From Stenopsyche tienmushanensis (taxonomy: Eukaryota; Arthropoda; Insecta; Trichoptera; Stenopsychidae): a DNA stretch of 64,000 nucleotides. This document shows positions 1-12,500 of this stretch, one piece after another. Position 1 is the first letter of the stretch. The number at the start of each line of letters is the position of its first letter. Made by a program: the position numbers and the translations under genes. Location of the stretch: the NCBI GenBank assembly GCA_008973525.1, contig WACJ01000526.1:1674001-1738000 (forward strand), given 5' to 3'. The notes under the pieces are model-generated. The model searched no databases, was not told where the DNA came from, and saw nothing but the letters and a program-made list of their open reading frames with translations.

Positions 1-1221
1 TTTCGGTATCGTGTTACGCAGACTTCCGAGTACACCGGCGTTGAAAGTCAAGGAGAGCTATTCATGGGATATTAAAGCGAGTTCCTCCGAGGCGCCAACG
101 ATTAACACCACATATTTTAATGTCTAACATGTGAGAAACCGCTATTTGTAAACAAAATGGCGAAAAAATGGCGGAGAAGATCCGCATGTCGCTAATGGCG
201 GCCCTTTCAATTTCGGTGCAAAAAAACAAGCGCGCGCATGCATATCTCGTGTAATGTCGACAGGATGATTTGCAAAGTGCCTGAAAAAACATTGTTAAGT
301 GAAGCATACCGAAAAAAATGTGCGTTTTTAAACAGACTGTCATCGGAGGATTCAATTAGAGCAACATTCAATGCTAAAATACGTCACCTTTGAGAATACT
401 TAAATCGGCGCCATTTGTACAGCAATCCTCATCTAATTCGCTTCCAATTTTCATATGATACATTTTGTTTCATCCTCCATCCATCATAATGTGATTTTTT
501 CACCAACATGACGAGCATCTCTTCTAGTCAAAACATTGATATAAATAATCGCAATTTTCCATTCATGCAATCTTAATCGAACAGATTCCCTGAAGACAAA
601 ACGGAAGATTTCAAATTGAGCTGTCCGTCTAAAGTTAACAAGCCACGGTAGAAGATCGTATCCCGTGGATTTACGTGATTCTTGGATGTGAAAAATATTT
701 TTTACGGTTATCCGCCCTCCACAAATTTGCTCCGCTCGTACTAATGCATCGATTCTTGTCGCTTGTAGAATGAATTTTACGATATGAAGTGAAAATAAAT
801 GATTTAATTAAATGAACAGTTCATTTGGACCATCGAAATCCTTTGGAGTTTCAAGAATACAGGAAGCAATTAGTTGCCTTTGCTTCTTGAGCTGAGATAT
901 CTGGATCTTTATGGAATTTCCAGTTAAGACACGGTAATTATGCAACAAAAATTGGCAATAAGATTAGGCTTTAAACGCGCGATTTACAAACAAAAATCCT
1001 GAATTACAAACATTTGCAATATGTACTCTTTGAATGTCGTTCTATAAATCTGAAGAACAGCCGTATTATTTATGTTCATGCTTTGAGGTGTTTATCTTGC
1101 ACTGCGACTATTTTTATGTGTGCGATTTTATTGATTTGTTTGGCCAATTGCGATTTTATTTCATGTCTATGGCGTATCTATTTGTTGTTTTAGTTTCGAT
1201 TAATTTTTATTTTTTTAACAG
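1..1221. other. Gene-free flank with CpG-richer first 260 bases
   Basis: Positions 1-260 are GC- and CpG-richer than the rest and hold short open frames, including one running from position 2 to a stop at 125-127 and a 28-codon frame from the ATG at 168. None was recognised. From 400 to 1200 the sequence is AT-rich, ending in the T-rich splice acceptor at 1221, so it is probably intron. Confidence 0.3.
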
Positions 1222-1370
1222 GGTCATTTCCTCCCGGTTTGAGAGGTCAATTGACAGGGATGCCCAGCCAGAGCGTGTCAGTGGATCGCAAACCATATTT
1301 GCCATCCCTTGCTTCATCGCCCCTCAATCAACCGCCGCTGTACCAGCATGTCAAGTACGCCAATCAATAA
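1222..1370 (+). CDS. Probable 3'-terminal coding exon of an unrecognised gene
   Basis: A T-rich tract ending in AACAG precedes 149 nt that are open in one frame from a split codon to TAA at 1368-1370. The peptide is SFPPGLRGQLTGMPSQ, then VDRKPYLPSLASSPLNQPP, ending LYQHVKYANQ. It is Pro/Ser/Gln-rich, as in the tails of regulatory proteins. Base composition here (near 50% GC) is much higher than the flanks, which supports coding. The family was not recognised and the upstream exons lie outside the window. AATAAA-type signals near 2.0 kb could end its 3' UTR. Confidence 0.45.
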
Positions 1371-3370
1371 GAAGATCATCATCATGGATGATGAAAAATC
1401 ACTGCCCACCAAAATGGTTTACAGCAAATGTTCAACAGTGGACATCCGATTGATTTACGATGTCTTTTTGTCGTAAATTCGTCTTTATTGCCCGATAAGA
1501 CATCGAAGAGTTGACACGAAAAAGTAAAAAAATCGTGAGAATATCTGTGACTTCATATGAAAATATGTGTAATCCAAATTCATACATAAACATCATAATT
1601 TTTTTCACTTTTCATCCGAACATTGCATATTGTTTGTGTATTAAAATATAAAACAATCGATGAAAAATGATCAAAAAGTGAAGTGAACATTTTTTTAAAG
1701 ATAATTCTTATGTGATATTCTATATCTTTAAAATTAAATTTTAATGCCTATATTTAATCCTTGTAATAGTTATCGTTTTAATATCGTCAATTTAGATGTG
1801 TAATGTGCGACTGTACTTATGATGCTTCAAAAATTATTGGTCATAAAATCACAAGAAAATGGCCTTTCTAAATACCGGATTTTTTTTGTTACGACATATC
1901 TATTTAAGCTTTAAATTCGAGGCAAATTTCGTCGAAGAGCGAATCATTACTGTGTATGTGCAATACTGATAATCTTAATGTATGATGCTTATTCTCTGTA
2001 CATATCAATAAAAAAATGTATCCAATCGTTCTAAATTCGTATGTTCTAAAATTCCAAATGATGCCAAAACTCTCAATCGAACCCTATATGTACAATAGAT
2101 TAGCATTCCATCCAGAATGTTGAATCTATTTCAGATTTGTAAAATTTATCAACCACATCCTTATCCATTATTTATTACTATAATTGACTTAAAAATTGTT
2201 CATCCGGGAAGTCAACATTGACATTTCATTAATCGACAACTCAACCATCGGAGAGTTGTCGCATTTACAAACATGTATATAAGATCAGAATGAAAATAAA
2301 TATTCAATCATCCATCCAAATTGTATAGCATTAATTTTAAATGTATTCAAAAATTCTAAACAATTGTTCAATAGCATAAATGCCCCATGAGTAACATACA
2401 GCAACCCTTAACTTGTATGTCGATAATTTTATATAACTCATATCTTTACTATTTAAATTAATAATTTCGCCTCATTAAATTTGTTATTCAAACACGATGG
2501 TTTTTTGCTGAATTATAAAATAAGGTAGCAACCCGTCGTTTAAGTGTTGAAGCTACAGCGACCTATAGCTACGGCGCCGTAAATTATTTATAACCCTTTG
2601 GCTGTATATTCTTTACAAAATCGCGATCCTTTTACGTTGTATAATCATCTAGATATTGCATATAAGTGTTATAGAATATATACGTAATTTACATTTATAA
2701 GATAAAATCGTATTTTTTAATGAATCTTAGTTTTATCCCAAATCGTTTTATTCATTTATGTTTTTAATCATACTTAATTTTAAGACGATACATTCAACAT
2801 CACGCCTTATGTACTAAATAATTAATATTAAATAAAATCGAAAAAAAACATTTTTGTTTGATTTTGATAACCCCCTCTAATGCACAATCTTCTAATAACA
2901 CATGTTGATTTTTTCTGTGCCCAAAAGAAGCCTAAATGTTAATTGCAAATTTAAGTAAATATGTTTCGTATTCAAAGTTGCTCCCTCTGAAATAAGATCG
3001 AGGATCGATTTTGCAGTATATTTATATAAACATGTCTTTTACACTTAGCATTCCAATGAGAAAAGTGCTTGAAATTTTCTCCAACATGTTTATATATGCT
3101 TTATGGTTACTTATTGTAATACTGAAATAGTTGCTCTTCTTGGCTTATTAGAAGCATTAAAAAGATAACAAATTCCCCGTTAATATAATATTTTGGCGAA
3201 ACATTAATTTATACTAAAAATAATCGCAATAATATTATAAGTTTCTACGTTAAATAACAACATTATATTAATACATTTTAGCACATTTTACGAGATATCT
3301 AGATAGTAAGGCTACAAATTCTCCTTAAGACTGCCATATGATGCTTGACGACCTTCACGAAGAGTTTTCT
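1371..3370. other. AT-rich stretch, possible 3' UTR then nothing recognised
   Basis: Very AT-rich with short stop-filled frames. The first about 650 nt may be the 3' UTR of the exon ending at 1370, since a tcaataaaaaa signal lies near 2005-2015. No further gene, RNA or clear repeat was seen. Confidence 0.3.
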
Positions 3371-3399
3371 GACATTTCTTGAAGTTTTCTAGGTAATAC

Positions 3400-3520
3400 T
3401 GTGTCAGAAAAACTTGGTCACAAGAAGTTGTGTGCTCCATGGGTGACCAGGATTCAATTGTGACGGGGTGTCAGACGTTGAATGACATTATACCCCAGAA
3501 TTCAATATTTGACCAAGAAA
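3400..3520 (+). pseudogene. Possible mariner transposase scrap
   Basis: The plus strand reads in broken frames KKLCAPWVTRIQL and a following short stretch, resembling the linker after the mariner helix-turn-helix domain (…LCARWVPHLL). It is too short and decayed to be sure. Confidence 0.25.
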
Positions 3521-3734
3521 TGTTTGTTTGTTTGAAAAATTAAATCAGAAGGGTTGGAATAGGGTTCGTCAAAAAAAAATTGAGGAGATCCGCGAAAGAA
3601 ATTTTACTGCTGGTTTATACAATAATATGTTTCAATAACATGTTTTTACTCAAAAATTATTTTTTATATTTTCCATTGTGTAGTATCTTTAGAAGCAATC
3701 TCCAATATGCAGTCCTGGTTTTCGACTACACTTC

Positions 3735-4120
3735 TTTCGGTGACTTTCTTTTTGCCATTTTAGAGTATTATTTTGGAATATCTCAACGAGCGAAAATGCC
3801 TAATCACAGTTAAACGTAATTGATAAAGCTTTATTTGAAAATTTGAAAAGTATCTCCGAAGCATGTCGATTACTTTCCTCTTAAAAGGCGACTGACTCGC
3901 CACGGTGTTTTGCATGGCGAATGTGGAAAGATCGCATTTTTAATATTGAATTTCGTTATCTCTGATTTGTCGGAGCAATGTTTAGGAGGTTCATGATAAG
4001 GCCACTTAGACACTCAAGAGCATTCAGAGAAGCTATAAAATGATACATGAATGAATAGAGTTAAGATTCGTATGGTTCCTTGTTGTGGTGGCTGAGAGCA
4101 GACAAACGACTGCAAAGGGT
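3735..4120 (-). mobile_element. piggyBac-like 5' end remnant, paired with 22.6 kb copy
   Basis: On the minus strand positions about 3850-3735 match plus-strand 22603-22720 over about 115 nt: both carry TCAAATAAAGCTTTAT, ATTACGTTTAACTG, AGGCATTTTC and then ATGGCAAAA. The 22.6-kb copy leads into piggyBac transposase sequence. A piggyBac-type end, aaagggttaa, lies near 4115. Confidence 0.4.
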
Positions 4121-4129
4121 TAATACATT

Positions 4130-7100
4130 ATCCTGTGAATTTCAATTAAATACCTTATTTTTCGGATGACCTCGTATTACAAAGAAGCTCTTATCAATTA
4201 GAACAAAATAATTGATTTCGTCATTTATATTAAATTAAGAGTTTAAAAACTACTCTGTCATTATTGATTTTTCTTCTTTTAGCTAAAAATTCTTCTTGAA
4301 TGAATCACATTATAATTCTGTTTCACAAATAATTATTTGCTCAAACAACAATGGCGAAGAATTCCCCCGCCGCGTATGGAAACAGTTTATTTTAATTTCA
4401 CATATCAACACCATGTTTTACAGGCAAATACATTATAATAGATAGACCAAGTAAAAGGTCATACATCAACTCTCGAAATAGTTCGTGCCAATAACCCTCA
4501 ATATGTGGTTCGTGGAATATATACGTTTCATTTTTTGAATTAAATACGATTCCGGCTCAAATATAAGCAATAGTTTACCACAAAATAGGGAAACATATGA
4601 GATTTGATTCAATTAAATACTGTAATAGTGAAAAATAACTGGTTTCGATACTTCGAACACGTTGTTCGTAGACAGCGACGGTACACCCGTGACCATGGGC
4701 AGCCTTGCATGCTCGAAATATCAACATTTGAATACTGTCGCTTTCTTAGAAAATCCAAACAAATACATCGACATTTGATGATAAATTCGAATTCTTTGAA
4801 AATGGACAATTCTTCGGACAATGGAATGATACGATCAAGACCGACTATTTACCGAGTGGACACACTCAATGCAAAAATAGTAATTACCTAAATATTAGTG
4901 TTGTTTTATTTTGATTTTTGATACATAAACATAGCTTTAAAGATATCCGGCATTTGTTCAACACAAACATGACACACAATTATTTTTATTTATTTCATCA
5001 TTCTTGGCTTTATATCGTTACTTTATTTAAATGGTTACAATTGGCGGATTGACATTAAAAAATACAGTAAGCATTTACTTATAAATTATAGATAATTAAT
5101 TATACAATGTATGATGGAAAACATATCTTTGGCTTCGAAGGAACATTACCTCCTAAGTATTATTTGTTAATGCTCATTAAACACCTTATCCGAGTGAATC
5201 TATTAAAGAGTCTTCCTAATACTGAAATTCTAAGAGTTGGACTCCAAGCTCAGGAGCGATTCAGAATTGCTACGGGAAAACTAATCAATATTTATGATTA
5301 CCAAAATTTCGAGAGAGAAATAACGCTATATAAATAAGACTCAATATGAAGTGAGTTAGAAGGTTGATAAAGATGATAAGCATGTAAACATTTCCCATAT
5401 ATGACGATGTTATCCTATGACGACGATGATGAAATGGGTATTTATATTCAAAAGTATGATCGATGAAATTCATTGACGAATAGATTGAATGATTTGGTAT
5501 TTCTGGATACAAACAAAGCGTAAGACGAAAACTGTAAAATGAGCGTATTTAAGAGGGTTTTATATTGACATACATTCCATTAAGCTGAAACGTCCAGAAG
5601 AAACGGTCGATGCTCAGAAGTTTATTTATGAAATCGAAGTTACTTGTAACTTCGAGAACGAATTCAAATGCCAATTGTGTCATACATTCAAATGTATTCG
5701 TCTACAATCTAAACATATTGAAAGCATATCTTTATCAATAACGAACATCAGCTACTGTGAACTGATAATATGACATTGTTTCAATTGATAGACTTTCAGC
5801 TGTTCAAGTTAAAGCGCCACAAATGTGTATTTTTACCAATTGAAATAAAATGAGCTTAAAAAAGTACTCGAGCAATGACTCCCTGGATAATTGGTAAATT
5901 CAGAAAACAAGTCGATGACATCCACTTTTACATTATATTTTTTCCTGAAAGTTAACTAAGATTTCCTATTAATTCGGTATCGATATATGGTTTAAATAAT
6001 CGAATATTTGTGTTTTCATAGCTATTTAAGTCATTCCTAATTCCTGTGTGAAAAATTAACATAAACAATTGCCAAAATAAATTTAATACTATCAAATCAA
6101 TCGTTTATTGATACGCTATATTGAAAATCGCAATGTTTTCAGCAAATTAAATATAATCACATACGTGCTTGTTTTTCATACAAAGTAATCTATTCGATCC
6201 TAGAAGCTTGTGATGATTATGTTCTAAACAGATTCCTCGTCTATCGCTAAATGGGCAAAAGCACTCAATGCACATTGGCTGTTGATTTGAACTCAATACC
6301 ATTGAATTATGAATACGATTGCTAAGTCACGAGACTTTTTAACATACGTTCACCAATGGATATGAAAGATCGGAATTATTTTCGATCGATGTTCTCTATC
6401 CAAGCTTTCCCTAATTTGGTCCTTACAAATAAAATTTAATCAAGAGTGTGATCATATGGTAATGTTAAGTATAATTTATTCCATTTAGTATATTTAATTA
6501 TTATTTGTATATTTGGATAGGAATGCCAAAAAAAAACCTCAACAATATATTTTTATCCCTTTGAATGAACATCTCAAATATTTAAGAAAAAATTTGATAT
6601 ATTTTGCGTAAGATTTAAGCATGAAAGTAATAATAATTCATCTCCAGGACTAAAAATCACTTATAATAAATCCGTTATTTTTATAAATGTATTGTACCCT
6701 GTCTTATTTACTTTTTACCATGTAAATTATTGTAAAATTCTCTGGAAATGATTGTGGTTTTTCTAAAATAAAATTGTATAAAGTTAAATTAATATTCCGA
6801 AATGATTATATTTGCCATGCAAACTATTGTTTAATTCATTAAGATCTATTCCAGTGATTGTTTGTGTAATGTTCCAAAAATAACAACCCTTACAACGGAA
6901 GTGACCCGAGCTCATTCGGCACGTCTTAATGGTTATTTATAATATAATGGCGAATTCAACTCTAGTCAGAAATCAAATAACTAGCGATTCGTATGGATAA
7001 CTTTGTATGTAAAAACTTCTTGTGATCGAATTGGTGGAGAAAAGTTGATGCATTCGACGGTGCATAGACAAAGTGTCAGTGCCACTTGAACTAGCACTTA

Positions 7101-8340
7101 TCAATTGCGTAATAAAAATAGGTATTTCTCAGAACGTAAGAACGTACGAGAAATGCATCTATAGTAGCAATTGACATCAAAAACATTGGATTGACTGAAT
7201 GAAAATCCATCAGAAAAATTAAGTCCAAAAGACATTTTCTTTTGTAAACTTTTGTTATTTCTATTGCAAATATTACTCGTAAATGAGATTGAAGACGAAA
7301 CTCTTAAAAAATATTCATGGCCGGTCAACAAACGCGATGTCATCTTAAACCGTAGTATTCTGCATACACATTCATGGACCAATCTATAAATTAATTTTTC
7401 TGATACGTTTACATAAGTAACTTCAGCCAACCTCATTGATCTTTTCAATGTCGACTTTTTCAGAAGTATTATATCTAGTGACCTGATTCGTGACAATCGA
7501 TTAGAAAATGAATATTTTTGTTCTCCCAATTTGTTTGACACAACGCTTCATAATTCCGTAGTTTAAATCCTATTTTGAGCCGATTAGCGGGAAGTATTCG
7601 TACAGTTGAACCCCGAAGCTCATAACTCTTTCTGTGCGTGATTTAAAATCGGGTCAAACCACTGCCTTCTGATGAATGCCGTATCTGAAAGATTTTCATC
7701 GCGCATTCGCATAAAAAACATCATCAGACCCGTAAATCTCAATGCGCTTCAGGAATGGGTTATATTACACGCGTATGAAAGAAATGCAATCTAAATCTCC
7801 ATGTTCGTAATAAAACGGGCGATTTGGGTGTGCCGATGCCGTAAATGCAGGTCCGCATCTATTTTCGCCCAGGGCTAAGTGCTTCTGTTCACACCTCGCT
7901 TCTTCCTGGTATCAATACATCTCCTACGGAGCTGGTCACGTCTTCAAAACGCTCTTATACTTTCATCGATGCGATTACATTGATGCCCAAACTGTGTCTT
8001 CGATTTTTTAAATGCAAATAATCGTATGAAATAATTTGCTGCAAATTTGCAGTCTTTTGTTGATAAGATTTTTTTTTAATAATAGACAATTTATAAGATG
8101 TTCAACGGCTTCAAATACATTAAGGCAAATAAAATTTAAAACTTATTCATTTACACTCAGTTTGTATTGAAACACGGTTCAGGAAACACATATTTTTTAT
8201 CAACATTACAAAGTGGGAATCCGAAATATATTTTTTTTCACTTTAAATTATTTTTTTACCATTATTCGATGAAGAGCATTTGCGACGTTATATCAAAATT
8301 CAGTAAGTATCTTAGGTAAGAAAAAATTAAATTTAAAATT
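4130..8340. other. AT-rich gene-free stretch
   Basis: No recognised gene. Open frames at 5107-5337 (plus, 76 codons) and 7101-7541 (minus, 146 codons) match no family I know. A GC-richer patch lies at 7600-7960 without a coherent frame. Confidence 0.3.
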
Positions 8341-8346
8341 AAAAAA

Positions 8347-8517
8347 ATGCCCCATATATTGAAAAATGATATGCTAACGTCATCAGCGGAATCAAATCCT
8401 CGTCAAGCAATTAGGGACTTTTCAACGAAACATGGTTGTCCACGACTAACAGTCTAACAGCGTCATCGTATAGGTAAAGTAAATAAACAAGGAATTTTGG
8501 TTCCCCGTGAATGTTAA
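8347..8517 (+). pseudogene. Mariner/IS630-like transposase N-terminal remnant
   Basis: The frame reads ESNPRQAIRDFSTKHGCPRL, a stop, then RHRIGKVNKQGILVPREC and a stop. This matches the second helix-turn-helix and linker of mariner transposases (…RIGKVxKLGxWVPHEL). No termini of its own were found. Confidence 0.5.
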
Positions 8518-9597
8518 TCGTATTAGAGTAGCAAAAAACAAAGCAGCAACATGGGACATTAACACTTTAACACTCGTAAATTTGACAGAATCTAAATTTC
8601 ATGATAAAATATACAAAAACTCTTACTATAATATTAGGTTGCCTCATAGGTTTCTTTCGCAAATGAACACAGATCTAATCATAGCCATGGTTGAAAAAAG
8701 CCTGCGATGATCGCGAAATAGCTAACAAGTTAGAAATTCCACGAACATCCATCCATAATCATCTGACAAAATTGGGCTACACCAATCGTTCAGATGTGTG
8801 ACTTCCTCATGAACTGACTGACTCAAATAAACTTCAGCGTATTTCAACATGCGATCTTCTTCTCCAACGACATAATAGCCAACCTTTTTTGAAGAGACTT
8901 GTCACAGGAGATGAAAGTTGGATACTCTATGAGAATATCCAACGTAAACGGTCTCGGACCAAGGATACAGAAGTTTTAGCTGTAGCTAAACCTGGCCTAC
9001 ATCCAAAAAAAGTTTTGCTATGCATTTGGTGAGACTGGAAGGGGGTAGTTTATTATGAGCTACCTAACCTGGGAAATTTTGGCAAGAAGGCATTGTGAGG
9101 CTTCCAGAGAGATAGAGAAAGATAATAGAACAGAATGGATCATATATTATTCAGTAAATTTTGATGTAATACAAATTATTGTTTATGTTTTTCTTAATAT
9201 GAAAACGAAAGAAACTTATGGGACACCTATTATTATTGCTGATTGTTATTTATGGAATAATTCCAAAATATATCCAAATTATTACAAAAAATATAACTCA
9301 TCACTCTATGAGTTTATAACATTTTTCTTCTTCATTTGCGGTTATTTATTGCAATTTCTTTTAAAAAATCCTACGAACTTATTAAATAATGTGTTACCTA
9401 TCTCTATCGATTGCTCGATTAATTTTATACTTATCTGGCATATTTGTAAAAATATTTCTCTGGCAACAAACGAAGAAAGAAAATTTTCAAACAAAATATC
9501 AGTACATCGTCTCGAGATCGCTCTGCAAAACCTTTGTTTAAGCGAGGATACAATTGAGATTCCTGAATCTGAAAGGGAAAATAATGAGGAAAAGTGA
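8483..9597 (+). pseudogene. Unrecognised open frame split by the mariner
   Basis: Frames 8483-8632 and 9233-9597 become one continuous frame of about 171 codons if the mariner and one TA copy are removed. The downstream part has hydrophobic stretches (LYEFITFFFFICGYLLQFLL, INFILIWHIC) followed by ATNEERKFSNKISVHRLEIA and an acidic tail ending at TGA 9595-9597. Two membrane segments with a short cytoplasmic-like tail loosely recall insect chemoreceptor C termini, but I cannot assign a family. The 5' part overlaps the mariner N-terminal remnant at 8483-8517, so its true start is unclear. Confidence 0.35.
8634..9230 (+). mobile_element. Internally deleted mariner with both TIRs and TA duplication
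   Basis: The left TIR at 8634 (TTAGGTTGCCTCATAGGTTT, then CTTTCG) matches the reverse complement of the right end at 9230 (ATAGGTGTCCCATAAGTTTC, then TTTCG), each flanked by TA (8632-8633, 9231-9232). The interior keeps transposase pieces: REIANKLEIPRTSIHNHLTK, LKRLVTGDESWILYENIQRK (first catalytic Asp), GLHPKKVLLCIW and DWKGVVYYELP. At least one in-frame stop is present. Sequence after YYELP, including the remaining catalytic Asp residues, is missing. It is a non-autonomous remnant 597 bp long. Confidence 0.8.
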
Positions 9598-9599
9598 AA

Positions 9600-12500
9600 A
9601 GGAAATTTTCCGAAATTTATAATGTATAGTTTGTCCTTACATCAGAAACATGTGGAATATTTATAAACAACATTATATTCCAAATAAGCCTTATATATTA
9701 AGCATACAATTTTGGCTAATATCTGATGTTGAAATAAAATATATTATATTACAAGCCTTTTGAAATTATATCCAGATTACTGCAATGGCGGATATTAAGG
9801 CCAAAGGATGATAACATATCTGGAAGACTTTATTCATATACAAAGTATATTTTTTAATAAACTGCATATGCTTTTTACTCGACGACAATTTGACAGGTAT
9901 TGGTAAAATTAGGTATTAAAAAAATCGGTAAACATAGTGTTAATGAGAAGTGGGTGCTATAAATTTCAGATCAGAACAGATTGTCATTTGTTCAAGTCCT
10001 TACAACGCTCATTATAATATACGGTAACATCTCGATTATCCGGGTATGGATTATCTGATCTCCGAACTATCCATGCTTGAAAAATATTAATTAATTCTTT
10101 ATTAAATTTAATAAGAGGAAAAGTCCGCTCCTGAATATAAATCGTCAAAAGAAAGGATAACTATCACGTGTTGCGAAAACGCATCATGAACTTATAAAAT
10201 GTAATGTTTTGTGATTGATATCGATCTTTTAAGGAAACTAAAATGAAAAATCTTCCTGTCCTGCCAAAGGGGACATGGATGAACAGGGAAATTTTAAAAA
10301 ATTGGTTCAAAAAGAAATTGCAGAAAGTCTTGGCAACTCGTACAGCCTCGTCTACACTTAGTATTTTTTTAAAAACAGCAACCGGCATTTACTCGTTAGG
10401 TCGAATACTTTTGGGGCTATCTTTGTATATTATTTTAAAATATACATTATAATAATATTTAATATATTGCATTTAAATTGGTATTATTTAACTGTAAAAA
10501 AAAGTGGGGTTAGGCGCAAGTAAAATACTTGCCACGGGTGCTTCATACTATAATTATAAATGGATTTCGTATCAGTGGGTTCGTTCGATGATGAGAAATG
10601 TATTGCGATATAAGCGCATTATATCTTACAAACCAGGGTTTCGTCTAGTACCAGGATTTTGGCAGTTCCAGATTTTGGTGAAAGCGTTGCACTGAGATAT
10701 TGCATCCAAATAATATACAGAATTACTGGCAAGATTGAATCTCGTATGTTTACCGTAGCTGCGAATCGTTAAATTCGTACTCGGCTAATGGACAAGTTCC
10801 ACTGCATATGATCATAAAATTTTGGCTCTCCTTTCTGACGTTTCATTCTTTAGTATCGAATATATAAGTTAGTTAGAATAGCTCTCAAATGTTGAAAATT
10901 TATTTACAGATATTTTTTTTAAATAACAATGTGAAAATGTCATTTAATCTATTGGAGATGCAAATTTTATTATTAAAGTAGTGAACTTGGTAAACTTAAT
11001 TGTTTTATTTTCTTTGTCACCTGATTTCCTGGCATTTGAAAATTAAGCATCGAGTCGATTTTTATGTCAGATTGAAATCAAAGATATTCACCTTGCTCAA
11101 AATGATTCCCTATGAAGATCGCAATGCTCAACAAAGAAACTCTTAATTTAAAAAAAAACACAATTTGGATATATTTTGTATTGCATCTATTGTATAAAAA
11201 TTGTTGGAAAATCTCTATATAAGCAAAGTCTTGTTAAATCGAAGTTTTAAGGTTGTGACTCAATTCTGTGCCTCAATAACATATATAATAATACATTCCC
11301 TCAATGTCCCAGAAAAAATATTTTGTTGAAGTTTAAGATTGATATAAGTAATCAATGTTCTCTTTGTTTGCTCAAAAAATAAATATTTGGGATTCAATAT
11401 TCTACTTCAGGTTGAGGTTTTCTTGTGTAGTGTGTATACGGTTTTGCTTCATAAAAATATAATCTATTATTATGCATGTTCATTAATTAACTTTGCGGTA
11501 TTAAAACACCGACAAATCTTGAAAATAGCCTTCGCTATCAGATAAGCTAATACTTCCTGAATCAGAACGAAATCGTTCTTTCTTGCTAATGACGCATATT
11601 GCGTGTTGAACCCGTACTTTCGGCCAGATGACGACATGTTGGACGATCTAAAAAAGATCACATCTGCGTTCTTTTTATGCGATATGTGACGAATGGCAAC
11701 ATAAACTGAAACAAAAAAATCCCGATGAGGTTTTGGTTTAATCGTGTCTCGTTGGTCTTTGATGTGGTTGGACGCAGATGCGAAGTTAGATCGTTTCAGA
11801 TCGAGGATAGAGTATAAAGAAGCACACGATGTTTTTATTATATTTTTTTCCCTGTCCGATCAGGGTAGACATACAGACGATCTGAAAAATTATATAGAGT
11901 CGTTCATCAGTAAAAAATCTCTTTAAATGAACTTTGGTTGAAGACATTCTACATGTATTTATTTCTTTGATTATTACAAATACGTCGTCTAAAAAGGATG
12001 ATTACTATTGGATCATAAACACGCGTACTCCTTGCCATTCATTAATAGAAGATGATTTAATCAGCAATACTCTGAACACAGATAGGGGACAGCAAACTGA
12101 TGCTTGATGGACGATGGTCCAATCGATCATATAATAGAAAAAAAGGTGCCACAGTAGGGATGAAAATCAAAATTCAAGAAACAGCTGGTTTGTTCAAGAT
12201 GCTTTATTTACAAATCTTTTGAAAAGAACAACCCCGCTTCAAGACTTTCAGGATGAACCACGCCCTCAAACGTAGTCAATACTAGCTCAATGTCAGGTCC
12301 AAAATTTTCTCTCTCAAAAGGTTTGAATACCTGCTGAAAGGAAACATATCAAAAAGGGGCCATCGTTGTTTGGTAATAAAGCTATGGAACCAAATATAAA
12401 AATTTTCAGAATCGTAAATAATTTTAGCGAAAACTCCTAATTTCACATTCCCTAACACTGTAAAATATAATGAACCTTCAATACAAATATATGTGTTAGG

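Noticed and set aside
7840..7960. Frame reading GCADAVNAGPHLFSP, superficially like the Cu/Zn superoxide dismutase CTSAGPHFNP motif
   Set aside because: No other dismutase motif lies in the right order or frame, and stops break it at once; chance resemblance.
9055..9230. Start of the plus frame at 9055
   Set aside because: This part lies inside the mariner and its right TIR; only the portion after 9232 is non-transposon.
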